Below, piece after piece: positions 18,968 to 26,722 of a stretch of 64,000 nt of DNA. The DNA comes from Gallionella sp. (GTDB lineage: Bacteria; Pseudomonadota; Gammaproteobacteria; Burkholderiales; Gallionellaceae): positions 1 through 64,000 of the forward strand of contig JAUXOL010000013.1 of the NCBI GenBank assembly GCA_030682375.1, written 5' to 3'. A program made the position numbers and the translations under genes. The notes under the pieces were generated by a model. That model was not told where the DNA came from. It searched no databases and saw only the letters and a list, made by a program, of their open reading frames with translations. The stretch's first letter is position 1. Each line of letters opens with the position of its first letter.

Positions 18968-19482
18968 TTCAGGTAGGGGGCCAACTGGGCATCCAGCGTA
19001 CCCTGCGCCGACATGATCAGCTCGCAGGCTTCGCGCACCGCACCGTGCCCGCCGCTGCGCTGGGTGACGTAATCCGAATGTTCGCGCACCAGTTGCGGCG
19101 ATTCCGGCACGCTGATCGCCAGCCCGACGTGGCGCATCACGCACAGATCCACCACATCGTCGCCCATGTAGGCGGCGGCGTCGCGCGACAGCTTGAGCTT
19201 GTCGAGCAGATCGACCATCGCATCGAGCTTGCGCTCCACGCCCTGATAGACATGCTGTATGCCGAGATTCTGCGCGCGCAGTTCGACGCAGCGCGAGGTG
19301 CGGCCGGTGATGATCGCAATCTCGACGCCGCTGGCGCGCAACATCTTGATGCCGTGGCCGTCCAGCGAGTTGAAGCGCTTGAACTCCTCGCCGGAATCGG
19401 ACAGATACAGCCCGCCGTCGGTCATCACGCCATCAACGTCGAAGGCCATCAGGCGTATCAATTTTGCGCGGCTAGTCAGCAT
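18964..19482 (-). CDS. kdsC: 3-deoxy-D-manno-octulosonate 8-phosphate phosphatase KdsC
   Basis: A 172-residue C0-type HAD phosphatase that makes free Kdo from Kdo-8-phosphate. Motif I is FDVDGVMTDG with catalytic Asp at 15 and 17, motif II is IITGRTS, and motif IV is YMGDDVVDLCVM. The minimal cap is typical of KdsC, which works as a tetramer. GAGGAG precedes the start. It lies directly downstream of kdsD. Confidence 0.95.
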   Translation of the reverse strand: MLTSRAKLIRLMAFDVDGVMTDGGLYLSDSGEEFKRFNSLDGHGIKMLRASGVEIAIITGRTSRCVELRAQNLGIQHVYQGVERKLDAMVDLLDKLKLSRDAAAYMGDDVVDLCVMRHVGLAISVPESPQLVREHSDYVTQRSGGHGAVREACELIMSAQGTLDAQLAPYLK

Positions 19483-19492
19483 CGTCGTCTCC

Positions 19493-20479
19493 TCAAATAA
19501 CTTTCGCGTGCAACAGGTCGTGCATGTTCAGCGCGCCGACCAGCTTGCGTTGTTCGTCCACCACCAGCATCTGGCTGATGTTGTATTGCTCCATCATCTG
19601 CACCGCCTCGGCGGCAAGGTCGTCCGGGCCGATACAGCGAGGGTTCGCCGACATCACGTCGCGCACCGGGGTGCTGCCGAATTCCAGCCGCTTTTCCAGC
19701 GTGCGGCGCAGGTCGCCGTCGGTATAGATACCCAGCACCCGCTGTTCCGCATCCACGATCGCGGTCATGCCCACGCCCTTCTTCGAAATCTCCAGGATCG
19801 CGTCGCTCAGCATCGCGTCCTCGCCCACCATCGGCAGGCGCTCGCCGCTGCGCATGATGTCGCGCACATGGGTCAGCAGACGCCGCCCCAGGCTGCCGCC
19901 GGGATGGGAGCGCGCGAAGTCCTCCGCGCCGAAACCCTTGGCATCGAGCAAGGCCACCGCCAGCGCATCGCCCAGCGCCAGCGCCGCCGTGGTGCTCGCG
20001 GTCGGCGCCAGCCCCATCGGGCAGGCCTCCTTATCCACCGCGGCATTCAGGTGCACGTCCGCCGCCATTGCCAGACTGGAGCCCGGCTTGCCGGTCATGC
20101 TGATCAGCTTCGCGCCCTGGCGCTTGATCACCGGCACGATGGTCATCAGTTCCTGGCTCTCGCCGGAATACGACAGCGCGATGATCACGTCTTCTTCGGT
20201 GATCATGCCGAGGTCGCCGTGGCTGGCCTCGCCCGGATGCACGAAATAGGCCGGCGTGCCGGTGCTGGACATGGTCGCGGCGATCTTGCGCGCGATGTGG
20301 CCGCTCTTGCCCATGCCGCTGACGATCACGCGTCCTTCGCAACGCAGGATGACATCCAGCGCACGCAGGAAGGATTCGTCGATGCGGGTGACCAGCGACT
20401 GCACGGCAGCGGCCTCGATGCTCAAGACTTCGCGGGCCAGATCGAGCGCGCGCGGCGCGGCGGATAGGGATTTATTCAT
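19493..20479 (-). CDS. kdsD: Arabinose 5-phosphate isomerase KdsD
   Basis: A 328-residue enzyme that converts ribulose 5-phosphate to arabinose 5-phosphate for Kdo synthesis. The SIS domain (residues 35-170) carries GMGKSGHIARKIAATMSSTG and ALSYSGES; two CBS domains (about 205-328) follow. The start is taken as the ATG at 20479. An ATG three codons upstream (20488) is also in frame. A perfect -10 box lies directly before these codons, so the mRNA may be leaderless. There is no Shine-Dalgarno sequence. Confidence 0.93.
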   Translation of the reverse strand: MNKSLSAAPRALDLAREVLSIEAAAVQSLVTRIDESFLRALDVILRCEGRVIVSGMGKSGHIARKIAATMSSTGTPAYFVHPGEASHGDLGMITEEDVIIALSYSGESQELMTIVPVIKRQGAKLISMTGKPGSSLAMAADVHLNAAVDKEACPMGLAPTASTTAALALGDALAVALLDAKGFGAEDFARSHPGGSLGRRLLTHVRDIMRSGERLPMVGEDAMLSDAILEISKKGVGMTAIVDAEQRVLGIYTDGDLRRTLEKRLEFGSTPVRDVMSANPRCIGPDDLAAEAVQMMEQYNISQMLVVDEQRKLVGALNMHDLLHAKVI

Positions 20480-20485
20480 GGCGCG

Positions 20486-20494
20486 CATTATAGC
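20486..20494 (-). promoter_or_regulatory. Extended -10 promoter element abutting kdsD
   Basis: On the minus strand the sequence TGCTATAAT (an extended -10 with a perfect TATAAT) ends seven bases before the kdsD ATG. Normal spacing to the transcription start would place +1 at or next to the A of the ATG. Confidence 0.5.
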
Positions 20495-20635
20495 AAGGGC
20501 GGGAAGCGCGGGGCGCGTTTCCCGCAGCGACGCCAACGTCACCGCTGCGAAGCAGGATATTATTTTGCAAACCGCGCAAGTTACGGCATCATCGGGGGTA
20601 ACGATAGACACACAAAAACAACGCGCATCAAACCC

Positions 20636-22606
20636 ATGGATAGCACCCTCTCCCTCGTCCTGATCCTACTCGCCACCGCCGTGATGGTCGTGGTGCTGTG
20701 CCGCATCCTGCATCTGCCGGTGATGCTGGGCTATCTCGCGGTCGGCATCCTGATCGGCCCGCATGCGCTGGCCTGGCTCCCGGACGCGCAGGGAACGCAG
20801 CACCTGGCCGAATTCGGCGTGGTGTTCCTGATGTTCAGCATCGGCCTCGAATTCAGTCTGACGCGCCTGATGGCGATGAAACGAACGGTGTTCGGGCTGG
20901 GCGGGGCGCAGGTGATCTTCACGATACTGCTGGTGATGGCGGTCGCCGCACTGTTCGGTCTGGACTGGCGCGCCGGGCTGGCGCTGGGCGGCGTGCTGGC
21001 GATGTCCTCCACCGCCATCGTCAGCAAGATGCTGGTCGAGCGCGCCGAGCTGAACCTGCCCTACGGCCAGCAGATGATGGGCGTGCTGCTGTTCCAGGAC
21101 CTCGCCGTGGTCCCCCTGCTGATCATCATCCCGGCGATGGCCTCCAACCCGGACGACCTGTCCGCCACGCTGGCCTACGCCATGCTCAAGGCCATCGGCG
21201 TGCTGCTGGTGCTGCTGGTGTTCGGCCAGCGCATCATGCGCTCATGGTTCCATGTCGTAGCAAGGCAGAAATCCTCCGAGCTGTTCATGCTCAACGTGCT
21301 GCTGATCACGCTGGGGCTGGCATTCTTTACCGAACTGGCCGGGCTATCGTTGGCGCTGGGCGCGTTCGTCGCCGGCATGCTGATCTCGGAAACCGAATAC
21401 CGCTACCAAGTGGAAGAAGACATCAAGCCGTTCCGCGACGTGCTGCTCGGCTTGTTCTTCGTCACCATCGGCATGAAGTTGAACCTGAGTGCGGTCATCG
21501 GCGACTTCGGCTGGATACTGCTGGCGCTGGCCTGTCTGATCCTGGTGAAAGCACTGATCGTCGCGCTGCTGGCGCGCACGTTCGAAGGCGACTGGGGCGT
21601 CGCACTGCGCAGCGCGATCGGCTTGGCGCAGGCCGGCGAATTCGGCTTCGTGCTGCTGACGCTGGCCGACGGCGCGCACCTGCTCAATGACCCGACGATG
21701 CAGATTGTGCTGGCCGCGATGCTGCTGTCGATGCTGGCCGCGCCCTTCCTGATCCAGCACGGCGAGGCCATCGCAAGACGCTTCTCCGCCGCCGAATGGA
21801 CCAACCGCGCGATGCAGATGCACCAGATCGCGATCCAGAGCATGGGCAGCAGCGGCCACGTGATCATCTGCGGTTACGGGCGCAGCGGCGGCGCACTGGC
21901 TAACTTCCTGAAACAGGAGAAGCTGCGTTTCATCGCCCTCGACCTCGATTCTCGGCGCGTGCGCGAAGCTGCCACCGCCGGCGAAAGCGTGGTGTACGGC
22001 GATGCCGGCAAACGCGAGGTGCTGATGGCCGCCGGACTGATGCGCGCCAAGGCGCTGGTGGTGACCTACAACGACAAACACTCCGCGCTGGCGATCCTGC
22101 GCCACACCAAGGAACTGCGCCCCGACCTGCCGGTGATCGTGCGCACCACCGACGACACTCACGTCGAGGCGCTGAAGGCCGCGGGAGCGGCGGAAGTCGT
22201 CGCCGAAGTGCTGGAAGGCAGTGTGATGCTGGCCTCGCAAGCGCTGCTGATGGCCGGCATCCCGCTCAGCCGCGTGATCCGCCGCGTGCAGGAAAGCCGC
22301 GCGCGCCGCTATGCGTCCTTCAGCGGCTATCTGCGCACCCCCGGCAGCGATGTTGGCGACGGCACCGAAAGCATGCAATCACGCTTCCTCAGCGTGCTGC
22401 TCAAAGAGAACTCGACCGCCGTCGGCAAAGCGCTGGGCGACATCGGCCTGGACGCGCTGGACGTCGAAGTCAACGCCGTGCGCCGCCACAACCTGCGCGG
22501 CTCGCAACCCAGCCCGGACATGGTTATGCAGACCGGCGACGTGCTGGTTCTGTTCGGCCTGCCGGAAGCGCTGCAGCAGGCAGAGATCAAGCTGCATCAG
22601 GGCTAA
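20636..22606 (+). CDS. Kef-type K+/H+ antiporter with TrkA-N domain (CPA2 family)
   Basis: A 656-residue protein. Residues 1-380 form a 12-13-helix Na/H-exchanger-like domain (GYLAVGILIGPHALAW, FLMFSIGLEFSLTRL, FQDLAVVPLL). Residues about 405-520 are an RCK/TrkA-N Rossmann domain (VIICGYGRSGGALANFL), and residues 570-650 look like a TrkA-C domain (VLVLFGLPEALQQAE). It resembles KefB/KefC and YbaL of E. coli: ligand-gated potassium efflux or proton exchange at the inner membrane. It is transcribed divergently from kdsD. No kefF/kefG-like ancillary gene is adjacent. Confidence 0.9.
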   Translation: MDSTLSLVLILLATAVMVVVLCRILHLPVMLGYLAVGILIGPHALAWLPDAQGTQHLAEFGVVFLMFSIGLEFSLTRLMAMKRTVFGLGGAQVIFTILLVMAVAALFGLDWRAGLALGGVLAMSSTAIVSKMLVERAELNLPYGQQMMGVLLFQDLAVVPLLIIIPAMASNPDDLSATLAYAMLKAIGVLLVLLVFGQRIMRSWFHVVARQKSSELFMLNVLLITLGLAFFTELAGLSLALGAFVAGMLISETEYRYQVEEDIKPFRDVLLGLFFVTIGMKLNLSAVIGDFGWILLALACLILVKALIVALLARTFEGDWGVALRSAIGLAQAGEFGFVLLTLADGAHLLNDPTMQIVLAAMLLSMLAAPFLIQHGEAIARRFSAAEWTNRAMQMHQIAIQSMGSSGHVIICGYGRSGGALANFLKQEKLRFIALDLDSRRVREAATAGESVVYGDAGKREVLMAAGLMRAKALVVTYNDKHSALAILRHTKELRPDLPVIVRTTDDTHVEALKAAGAAEVVAEVLEGSVMLASQALLMAGIPLSRVIRRVQESRARRYASFSGYLRTPGSDVGDGTESMQSRFLSVLLKENSTAVGKALGDIGLDALDVEVNAVRRHNLRGSQPSPDMVMQTGDVLVLFGLPEALQQAEIKLHQG

Positions 22607-22739
22607 CCCGCTTATCCGGCAACTCGGCCTTAACCTAGCTCGCTAAGCCGAATCACAGAGACATCTAGGCCCGTGCCTAGGCAACAAGATATAGATATTT
22701 CGGCATATTGTTTTCCATTCCAACTGATCGGATGATGCG

Positions 22740-22815
22740 CCCCGGGCAAACTTGCCGAAAGGTAAGGACGCAATGCCGCGGGACTAACGGGTCATCCAAT
22801 GTCAGCCGGGCTGCC
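22740..22815 (+). ncRNA. Cyclic di-GMP-I (GEMM) riboswitch aptamer
   Basis: The order of conserved blocks fits the GEMM-I aptamer: GGGCAAAC, then a CGAAAGG tetraloop hairpin, GGACGCAATGCC, CGGGACTAA, and GTCAGCCGGGCTGCC closing the P1/P3 region. The GNRA tetraloop and its receptor side are both recognisable. A 7-base stem (22815-22821 with 22832-22838) begins at the end of the aptamer and could be part of the expression platform. The first ORF downstream on the same strand is the Cys-rich 64-residue gene 105 bases on. Such riboswitches usually control motility, surface or matrix genes in response to c-di-GMP. Confidence 0.85.
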
Positions 22816-22920
22816 AGTTCAAATCGATCAATGAACTGCTACCAGAAGCTTCCATTTTCTGCGTCCTTTTCTATTCATTTCTCATGCCTTCATGGCTTGG
22901 CTATTGGAGTTACACAGAAA

Positions 22921-23115
22921 ATGACAACCACAAAACCTCTTAGCATCAAGACTCAACTGGTCAGAGAGAGACAGATCGATTTCGGTGCCGAACCATGCTT
23001 CGGCACCCACGATGCCGAAAAATGCAACAGTGCTGAAAAGATTAAATGCTGCTGGCGAGACGACTGCTGCCGCGAGACCAATGAAGCGGCCGGGGATGGC
23101 GATGGAAACGAATAG
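22921..23115 (+). CDS. Small Cys-rich protein downstream of the c-di-GMP riboswitch
   Basis: A 64-residue ORF beginning MTTTKPLSIKTQLVRERQ. Its second half carries six cysteines in the order C-x8-C-x7-CC-x4-CC, with acidic residues at the end. This could bind a metal or form disulphides. There is no signal peptide or membrane helix. A GGAG lies 11 bases before the ATG. I do not recognise the family. Its main support is position: it is the first ORF after a well-formed c-di-GMP-I aptamer on the same strand, and the 575-base interval to the next gene holds nothing else convincing. A longer in-frame ORF from 22708 would read through the aptamer and is not believable as protein. Confidence 0.55.
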   Translation: MTTTKPLSIKTQLVRERQIDFGAEPCFGTHDAEKCNSAEKIKCCWRDDCCRETNEAAGDGDGNE

Positions 23116-23181
23116 CTCTCAGACTTTCAAGCCGGGAACATGACCAAGGCAAGGCGCTTCATTGGATTCCTTCTGGCGGCA

Positions 23182-24237
23182 TCAGGTCGGGGTCTTGAGC
23201 GTCGCCATATCGATGACGAAGCGGTAACGCACGTCGCTCTTCAGCATCCGTTCATAGGCCGTATTGATGTAGTGCATCGGTATCGTCTCGATGTCCGAAA
23301 CGATGCCGTGTTCCGCGCAGAAGTCGAGCATCTCCTGCGTCTCGCGAATCCCGCCGATCAGCGAGCCCGCGATACTGCGGCGCTTGAGGATGAGTCCGAA
23401 AACGTTCGGCGAAGGATGAGGTTCGGCGGGTGCGCCGACCAGCGTCATCGTGCCATCGCGCTTCAGCAGTTGCAGGTAGGTATCCAACTGATGCGGGGCC
23501 GCGACCGTGTTCAGGATGAAGTCGAGCTGGCCGGCATGACGGGCCAACTGCGCAGGGTCGGTGGAAACGCATACCTCATCCGCCCCGAGGCGCAGGCCGT
23601 CGGCGATTTTGGCAGGCGAAGTGGTGAACAGCACGACGTGTGCGCCCATTGCGTGGGCTAGTTTGACACCCATGTGACCGAGACCGCCGAGCCCGACGAC
23701 ACCGACCTTCTTGCCGGGCCCGGCACCCCAGTGACGCAACGGGGAATAGGTGGTGATGCCGGCACAGAGCAGGGGTGCCACACCGGCGATATCCTTCTCG
23801 GCATGGCGTATGCGCAATACGAAGGACTCATTGACGACGATGGTCTGCGAGTAGCCGCCGTAGGTATTCTCGCCGCCGTAGAGCGGCCCGTTATAGGTAC
23901 CGGTAAAGCCATTGTCGCAATACTGCTCCTCGCCCTCGTGGCAAGGCGGGCAATGGCCGCAGCTATCCACCATGCAGCCGACCCCGGCGAGATCGCCCAC
24001 CTTGAATTTCGTCACCTTCGCGCCGACGGCGGCGACGCGTCCGACGACCTCGTGGCCGGGAACCGACGGATAAAGCGTGTTCTTCCATTCGTTGCGTGCG
24101 GTGTGCAGGTCGGAGTGGCACACGCCGCAGTAGAGAATGTCGATCTGCACATCATCCGCACCGGGAGTGCGCCGGGTGATTTCCATCGGTTCGAGCGGTT
24201 TGTCGCTTGCGTGGGTACCATAGGCTTTGACGGTCAT
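23182..24237 (-). CDS. Zinc-dependent NAD(P)-alcohol dehydrogenase (YahK/cinnamyl-type)
   Basis: A 351-residue medium-chain dehydrogenase. The catalytic zinc ligands are in YCGVCHSDLH and PGHEVVGRV; the structural zinc Cys cluster is CGHCPPCHEGEEQYC. The Rossmann motif is GLGGLGHMGVKLA. This subgroup reduces a broad set of aldehydes, preferably with NADPH. The ATG has an AAGGAGT ribosome site and overlaps the stop of the truncated hydrolase ORF upstream by four bases, suggesting that an intact hydrolase-dehydrogenase operon once existed here. Confidence 0.92.
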   Translation of the reverse strand: MTVKAYGTHASDKPLEPMEITRRTPGADDVQIDILYCGVCHSDLHTARNEWKNTLYPSVPGHEVVGRVAAVGAKVTKFKVGDLAGVGCMVDSCGHCPPCHEGEEQYCDNGFTGTYNGPLYGGENTYGGYSQTIVVNESFVLRIRHAEKDIAGVAPLLCAGITTYSPLRHWGAGPGKKVGVVGLGGLGHMGVKLAHAMGAHVVLFTTSPAKIADGLRLGADEVCVSTDPAQLARHAGQLDFILNTVAAPHQLDTYLQLLKRDGTMTLVGAPAEPHPSPNVFGLILKRRSIAGSLIGGIRETQEMLDFCAEHGIVSDIETIPMHYINTAYERMLKSDVRYRFVIDMATLKTPT

Positions 24238-24431
24238 CGTATGACTCCTTGTGTTAGATGCTTGTTGAAGAGCGACGTGAGCTTATCCCACGGAATGAGG
24301 TTCACCCGATCATAGAGATCGACGTGCCCGATGCTGCGGACGACGAACAGTTCCTTCGATTCGAAGGCGAGCTTGCAAGCCTCTACGCTGAACATCGTCG
24401 CCTTGCTTGTTTCCGGGACGCTACCGACCAT
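24234..24431 (-). pseudogene. C-terminal remnant of an alpha/beta hydrolase
   Basis: A 65-residue ORF that contains only the last part of a hydrolase of the dienelactone-hydrolase-like group. The conserved catalytic-His segment is recognisable as ELFVVRSIGHVDLYDR, followed by the usual terminal helix (WDKLTSLFNKHL). The N-terminal 200 or more residues, including the nucleophile elbow, are missing; upstream DNA is the GIY-YIG gene. It ends on the adh start codon (ATGA). Read as a decayed gene rather than a functional small protein. Confidence 0.65.
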
Positions 24432-24451
24432 GGCTGTCCCGCCAGACTGCC

Positions 24452-24739
24452 CTATTTAACACCGTATGTAACTATCAGCGCCAGTTTCGCCGCGCGCGGC
24501 AGCGCCTTGATCGCCATCTCTCGCTTCAGCGCCGCGGACTTGTCTTCGCAACTCTCCACATACGCCAGCTCGACCGGCCCGCGCGCACGGGTGTATTTCG
24601 CCGCGGTTCCGGCATTGTGTGCCGCGAGGCGTTTGGTCAGGTCGTTGGTGATGCCGCAGTACAGGGTGTCGTCGGCACAGCACAGAAGGTAGCAGCACCA
24701 ACCCGGATTCGCCTGAAGAAATTCTTTATCCATATCCAT
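24452..24739 (-). CDS. GIY-YIG nuclease superfamily protein (UPF0213 type)
   Basis: A 95-residue GIY-YIG domain. The two-stranded signature reads CYLLCCADDTLYCGITND, the conserved Arg is in the helix TKRLAAHNAG, and the metal-binding Glu is in ALKREMAIKAL. Stand-alone proteins of this type (YhbQ-like) are thought to act in DNA repair or processing, but their role is uncertain. The ATG codons at residues 1 and 3 are alternatives. A closely similar but internally deleted copy lies at 26546-26722. Confidence 0.88.
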   Translation of the reverse strand: MDMDKEFLQANPGWCCYLLCCADDTLYCGITNDLTKRLAAHNAGTAAKYTRARGPVELAYVESCEDKSAALKREMAIKALPRAAKLALIVTYGVK

Positions 24740-24826
24740 GGCTTGTATTCTACGATGCCGCAGCCTTTATCCCTCACACAAGCTAGAATTCCTCCATGGG
24801 CCGCAGCCCTTCCCTAGGAGAAAACG

Positions 24827-26452
24827 ATGCAAGACAATCCCGTAGAATCGGGCACATCCCGGACGTACAGCATCCTAGCGCCACAGAACGAAACGCGACG
24901 GCTGCGACTATCCTTCCTCGTACCATTGCTGATCGCGATCGCCTTCATCGTCGTCGCGATGGTCGCCATCAACTACTCTTTCCATCAGCGCCAGCTAAAG
25001 TCCGGCGTCGTGCAATTGCGGACGTCCGCCGCCCGGCTTTACGAGGAGAGCGTGCAACAGAACATCCGCGCGTTGCACATGGTCATGGACGTACTCGAGC
25101 GCGACCAGGAGTTGCACAGTGCGCTGGCTCGCAAGGACCGGTCGGCGCTGCTGGTGCATTCCGAGCCACTGTTCGATGAGATGAAGCGCAACTACGGCAT
25201 CACGCATTTCTATTTCAGCGGGCCGGATCGGGTGAACCTGCTGCGCGTGCACCAGCCGGCACGCCACGGCGATCTGATCGAACGCCTCACGATGCTGAAC
25301 GCCGAACGTAGCGGCGCAGTCTCCGCCGGCATCGAACTCGGCCCGCTCGGCTTGCTGACGCTGAGGCTGGTCTCGCCGTGGCGGGACGCCCGCACCCACA
25401 AGCTTATCGGCTACGTCGAACTCGGCATGGAGATCGACAACATCCTGCAGAACGTCCAGCGCATGTTCGGCGTCGAAGTGCTCGTACTGATCCAGAAACA
25501 ATACCTGAAGCGCCAGAGTTGGGAAGACGGCATGCGCGTCATGGGCAGGCAGCCGAGCTGGGATCAATTCCATGACGTCGTCGTCAGCGTGCAAGGAAAA
25601 GGCGAGTTTCCCGAATCGCTGGCCGCGCTCTACCATGATCCGGCCATCAAACATTCCGACAGCGCCGTCGAACTCGATTGCAACGGCCATATCTGTGAGG
25701 CACTACCGCTGGCGCTACAGGATGTCGGTGGAAACAAAGTCGCCGAGATGGTGATTCTCGCCGACACCTCGGAGCAGGTCTCCGATGCCCATCGCGCCGT
25801 CACCGCCGGCACGGTGGCCAGCATCGTCAGCGGCATCGCGCTGTTCGCCTTCTTCTACCTGCTGGTTGGCCGCGTCGGGCGGCGCATCGAATACGACGAA
25901 CAGATGCTGCACGACCTCGCCACGCGCGACGGCCTGACCCGGCTGTACAACCACCGCATGTTCTACACGATGCTCGAAGACGAGATCACCCGCAGCCAGC
26001 GCTACCAACGCATAATCGCGATGCTGCTGATCGATATCGATCACTTCAAGCGCGTCAACGACACCTATGGCCACGTCGCCGGAGACCGCATTCTCGAAGG
26101 CGTCGCACGGGTGCTGGAATCCGGCGCGCGACGTGAGGACAAGGTCTGCCGCTACGGCGGCGAAGAAATAGCCGTTATCCTGCCCGAGACCAACATCAAG
26201 GCCGCGACACACCTGGCCGAGCGACTGCGCGCCGCAATCGAGGAAACGACCTTCCACGACGATGCGGGGAAGGAAATCCGGATCACCGTCAGCATCGGCG
26301 TCGCCGAACTACCGTCGAGCGCTGGCTCCTTGCAGGAACTGGTCAGCGCCGCCGACACGGCGCTGTATGACGCGAAGCAAAGCGGCCGCAACCGCGTCTG
26401 CAACTCCAAAAAAACGGAAGCGGGCAAGGTGGGAGAATCAGCGTCATCTTAG
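24827..26452 (+). CDS. Membrane-anchored diguanylate cyclase (GGDEF)
   Basis: A 541-residue protein: membrane helix 1 at about residues 28-50, a periplasmic Cache-like sensor region of about 270 residues, helix 2 near 325-347, and a GGDEF domain at about 370-525. The active-site loop is RYGGEEI (about residues 442-448), so the last position is Ile instead of Phe, while the catalytic Glu pair is intact; GGEEF-type loops are active. The inhibitory I-site RxxD is present five residues upstream (RRED), indicating product feedback. It should make c-di-GMP in response to an extracytoplasmic signal. An AGGAGA ribosome site precedes the ATG. It is about 2 kb from a c-di-GMP riboswitch. Confidence 0.92.
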   Translation: MQDNPVESGTSRTYSILAPQNETRRLRLSFLVPLLIAIAFIVVAMVAINYSFHQRQLKSGVVQLRTSAARLYEESVQQNIRALHMVMDVLERDQELHSALARKDRSALLVHSEPLFDEMKRNYGITHFYFSGPDRVNLLRVHQPARHGDLIERLTMLNAERSGAVSAGIELGPLGLLTLRLVSPWRDARTHKLIGYVELGMEIDNILQNVQRMFGVEVLVLIQKQYLKRQSWEDGMRVMGRQPSWDQFHDVVVSVQGKGEFPESLAALYHDPAIKHSDSAVELDCNGHICEALPLALQDVGGNKVAEMVILADTSEQVSDAHRAVTAGTVASIVSGIALFAFFYLLVGRVGRRIEYDEQMLHDLATRDGLTRLYNHRMFYTMLEDEITRSQRYQRIIAMLLIDIDHFKRVNDTYGHVAGDRILEGVARVLESGARREDKVCRYGGEEIAVILPETNIKAATHLAERLRAAIEETTFHDDAGKEIRITVSIGVAELPSSAGSLQELVSAADTALYDAKQSGRNRVCNSKKTEAGKVGESASS

Positions 26453-26545
26453 AAAAATATGCTATCCACGAAATACACGAAAAGATTCAGAGGCGTTCAA
26501 TAATTTTCGGCATCACCAAACAGGCGAACGCCAAAGTCCATGAAG

Positions 26546-26722
26546 TTAAATTACCCCCGGCAAAGCCCGGGAGTTACCTCCCTGAATTATCAGCGCCAGC
26601 TTCGCCGCGGTTCCGGCATTGTGTGCCGCGAGGGGTTTGGTCAGGTCGTTGGTGATGCCGCAGTACAGGGTGTCGTCTGCGCAACGCAGCAGGTAGCAGA
26701 CCCAACTCGCGGCAGCCGTCAT
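26546..26722 (-). pseudogene. Internally deleted GIY-YIG paralogue
   Basis: A 58-residue ORF nearly identical over its first 34 codons to the GIY-YIG gene at 24452-24739, then joined directly to that gene's C-terminal stretch (TAAKLALII). In the intact gene the two joined points are copies of the 10-mer TTTCGCCGCG (24485 and 24596), 111 bases apart; here one copy remains at the junction (26600-26609). The in-frame loss removes the Arg/Glu helix region, so nuclease function is unlikely. The ATG overlaps the phrB stop by four bases. Downstream of it (26453-26545) I see only a short GC hairpin and no gene. Confidence 0.75.

Noticed and set aside
22708..22920. Upstream extension of the Cys-rich ORF.
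   Set aside because: It would translate the riboswitch aptamer; the start at 22921 is more likely.
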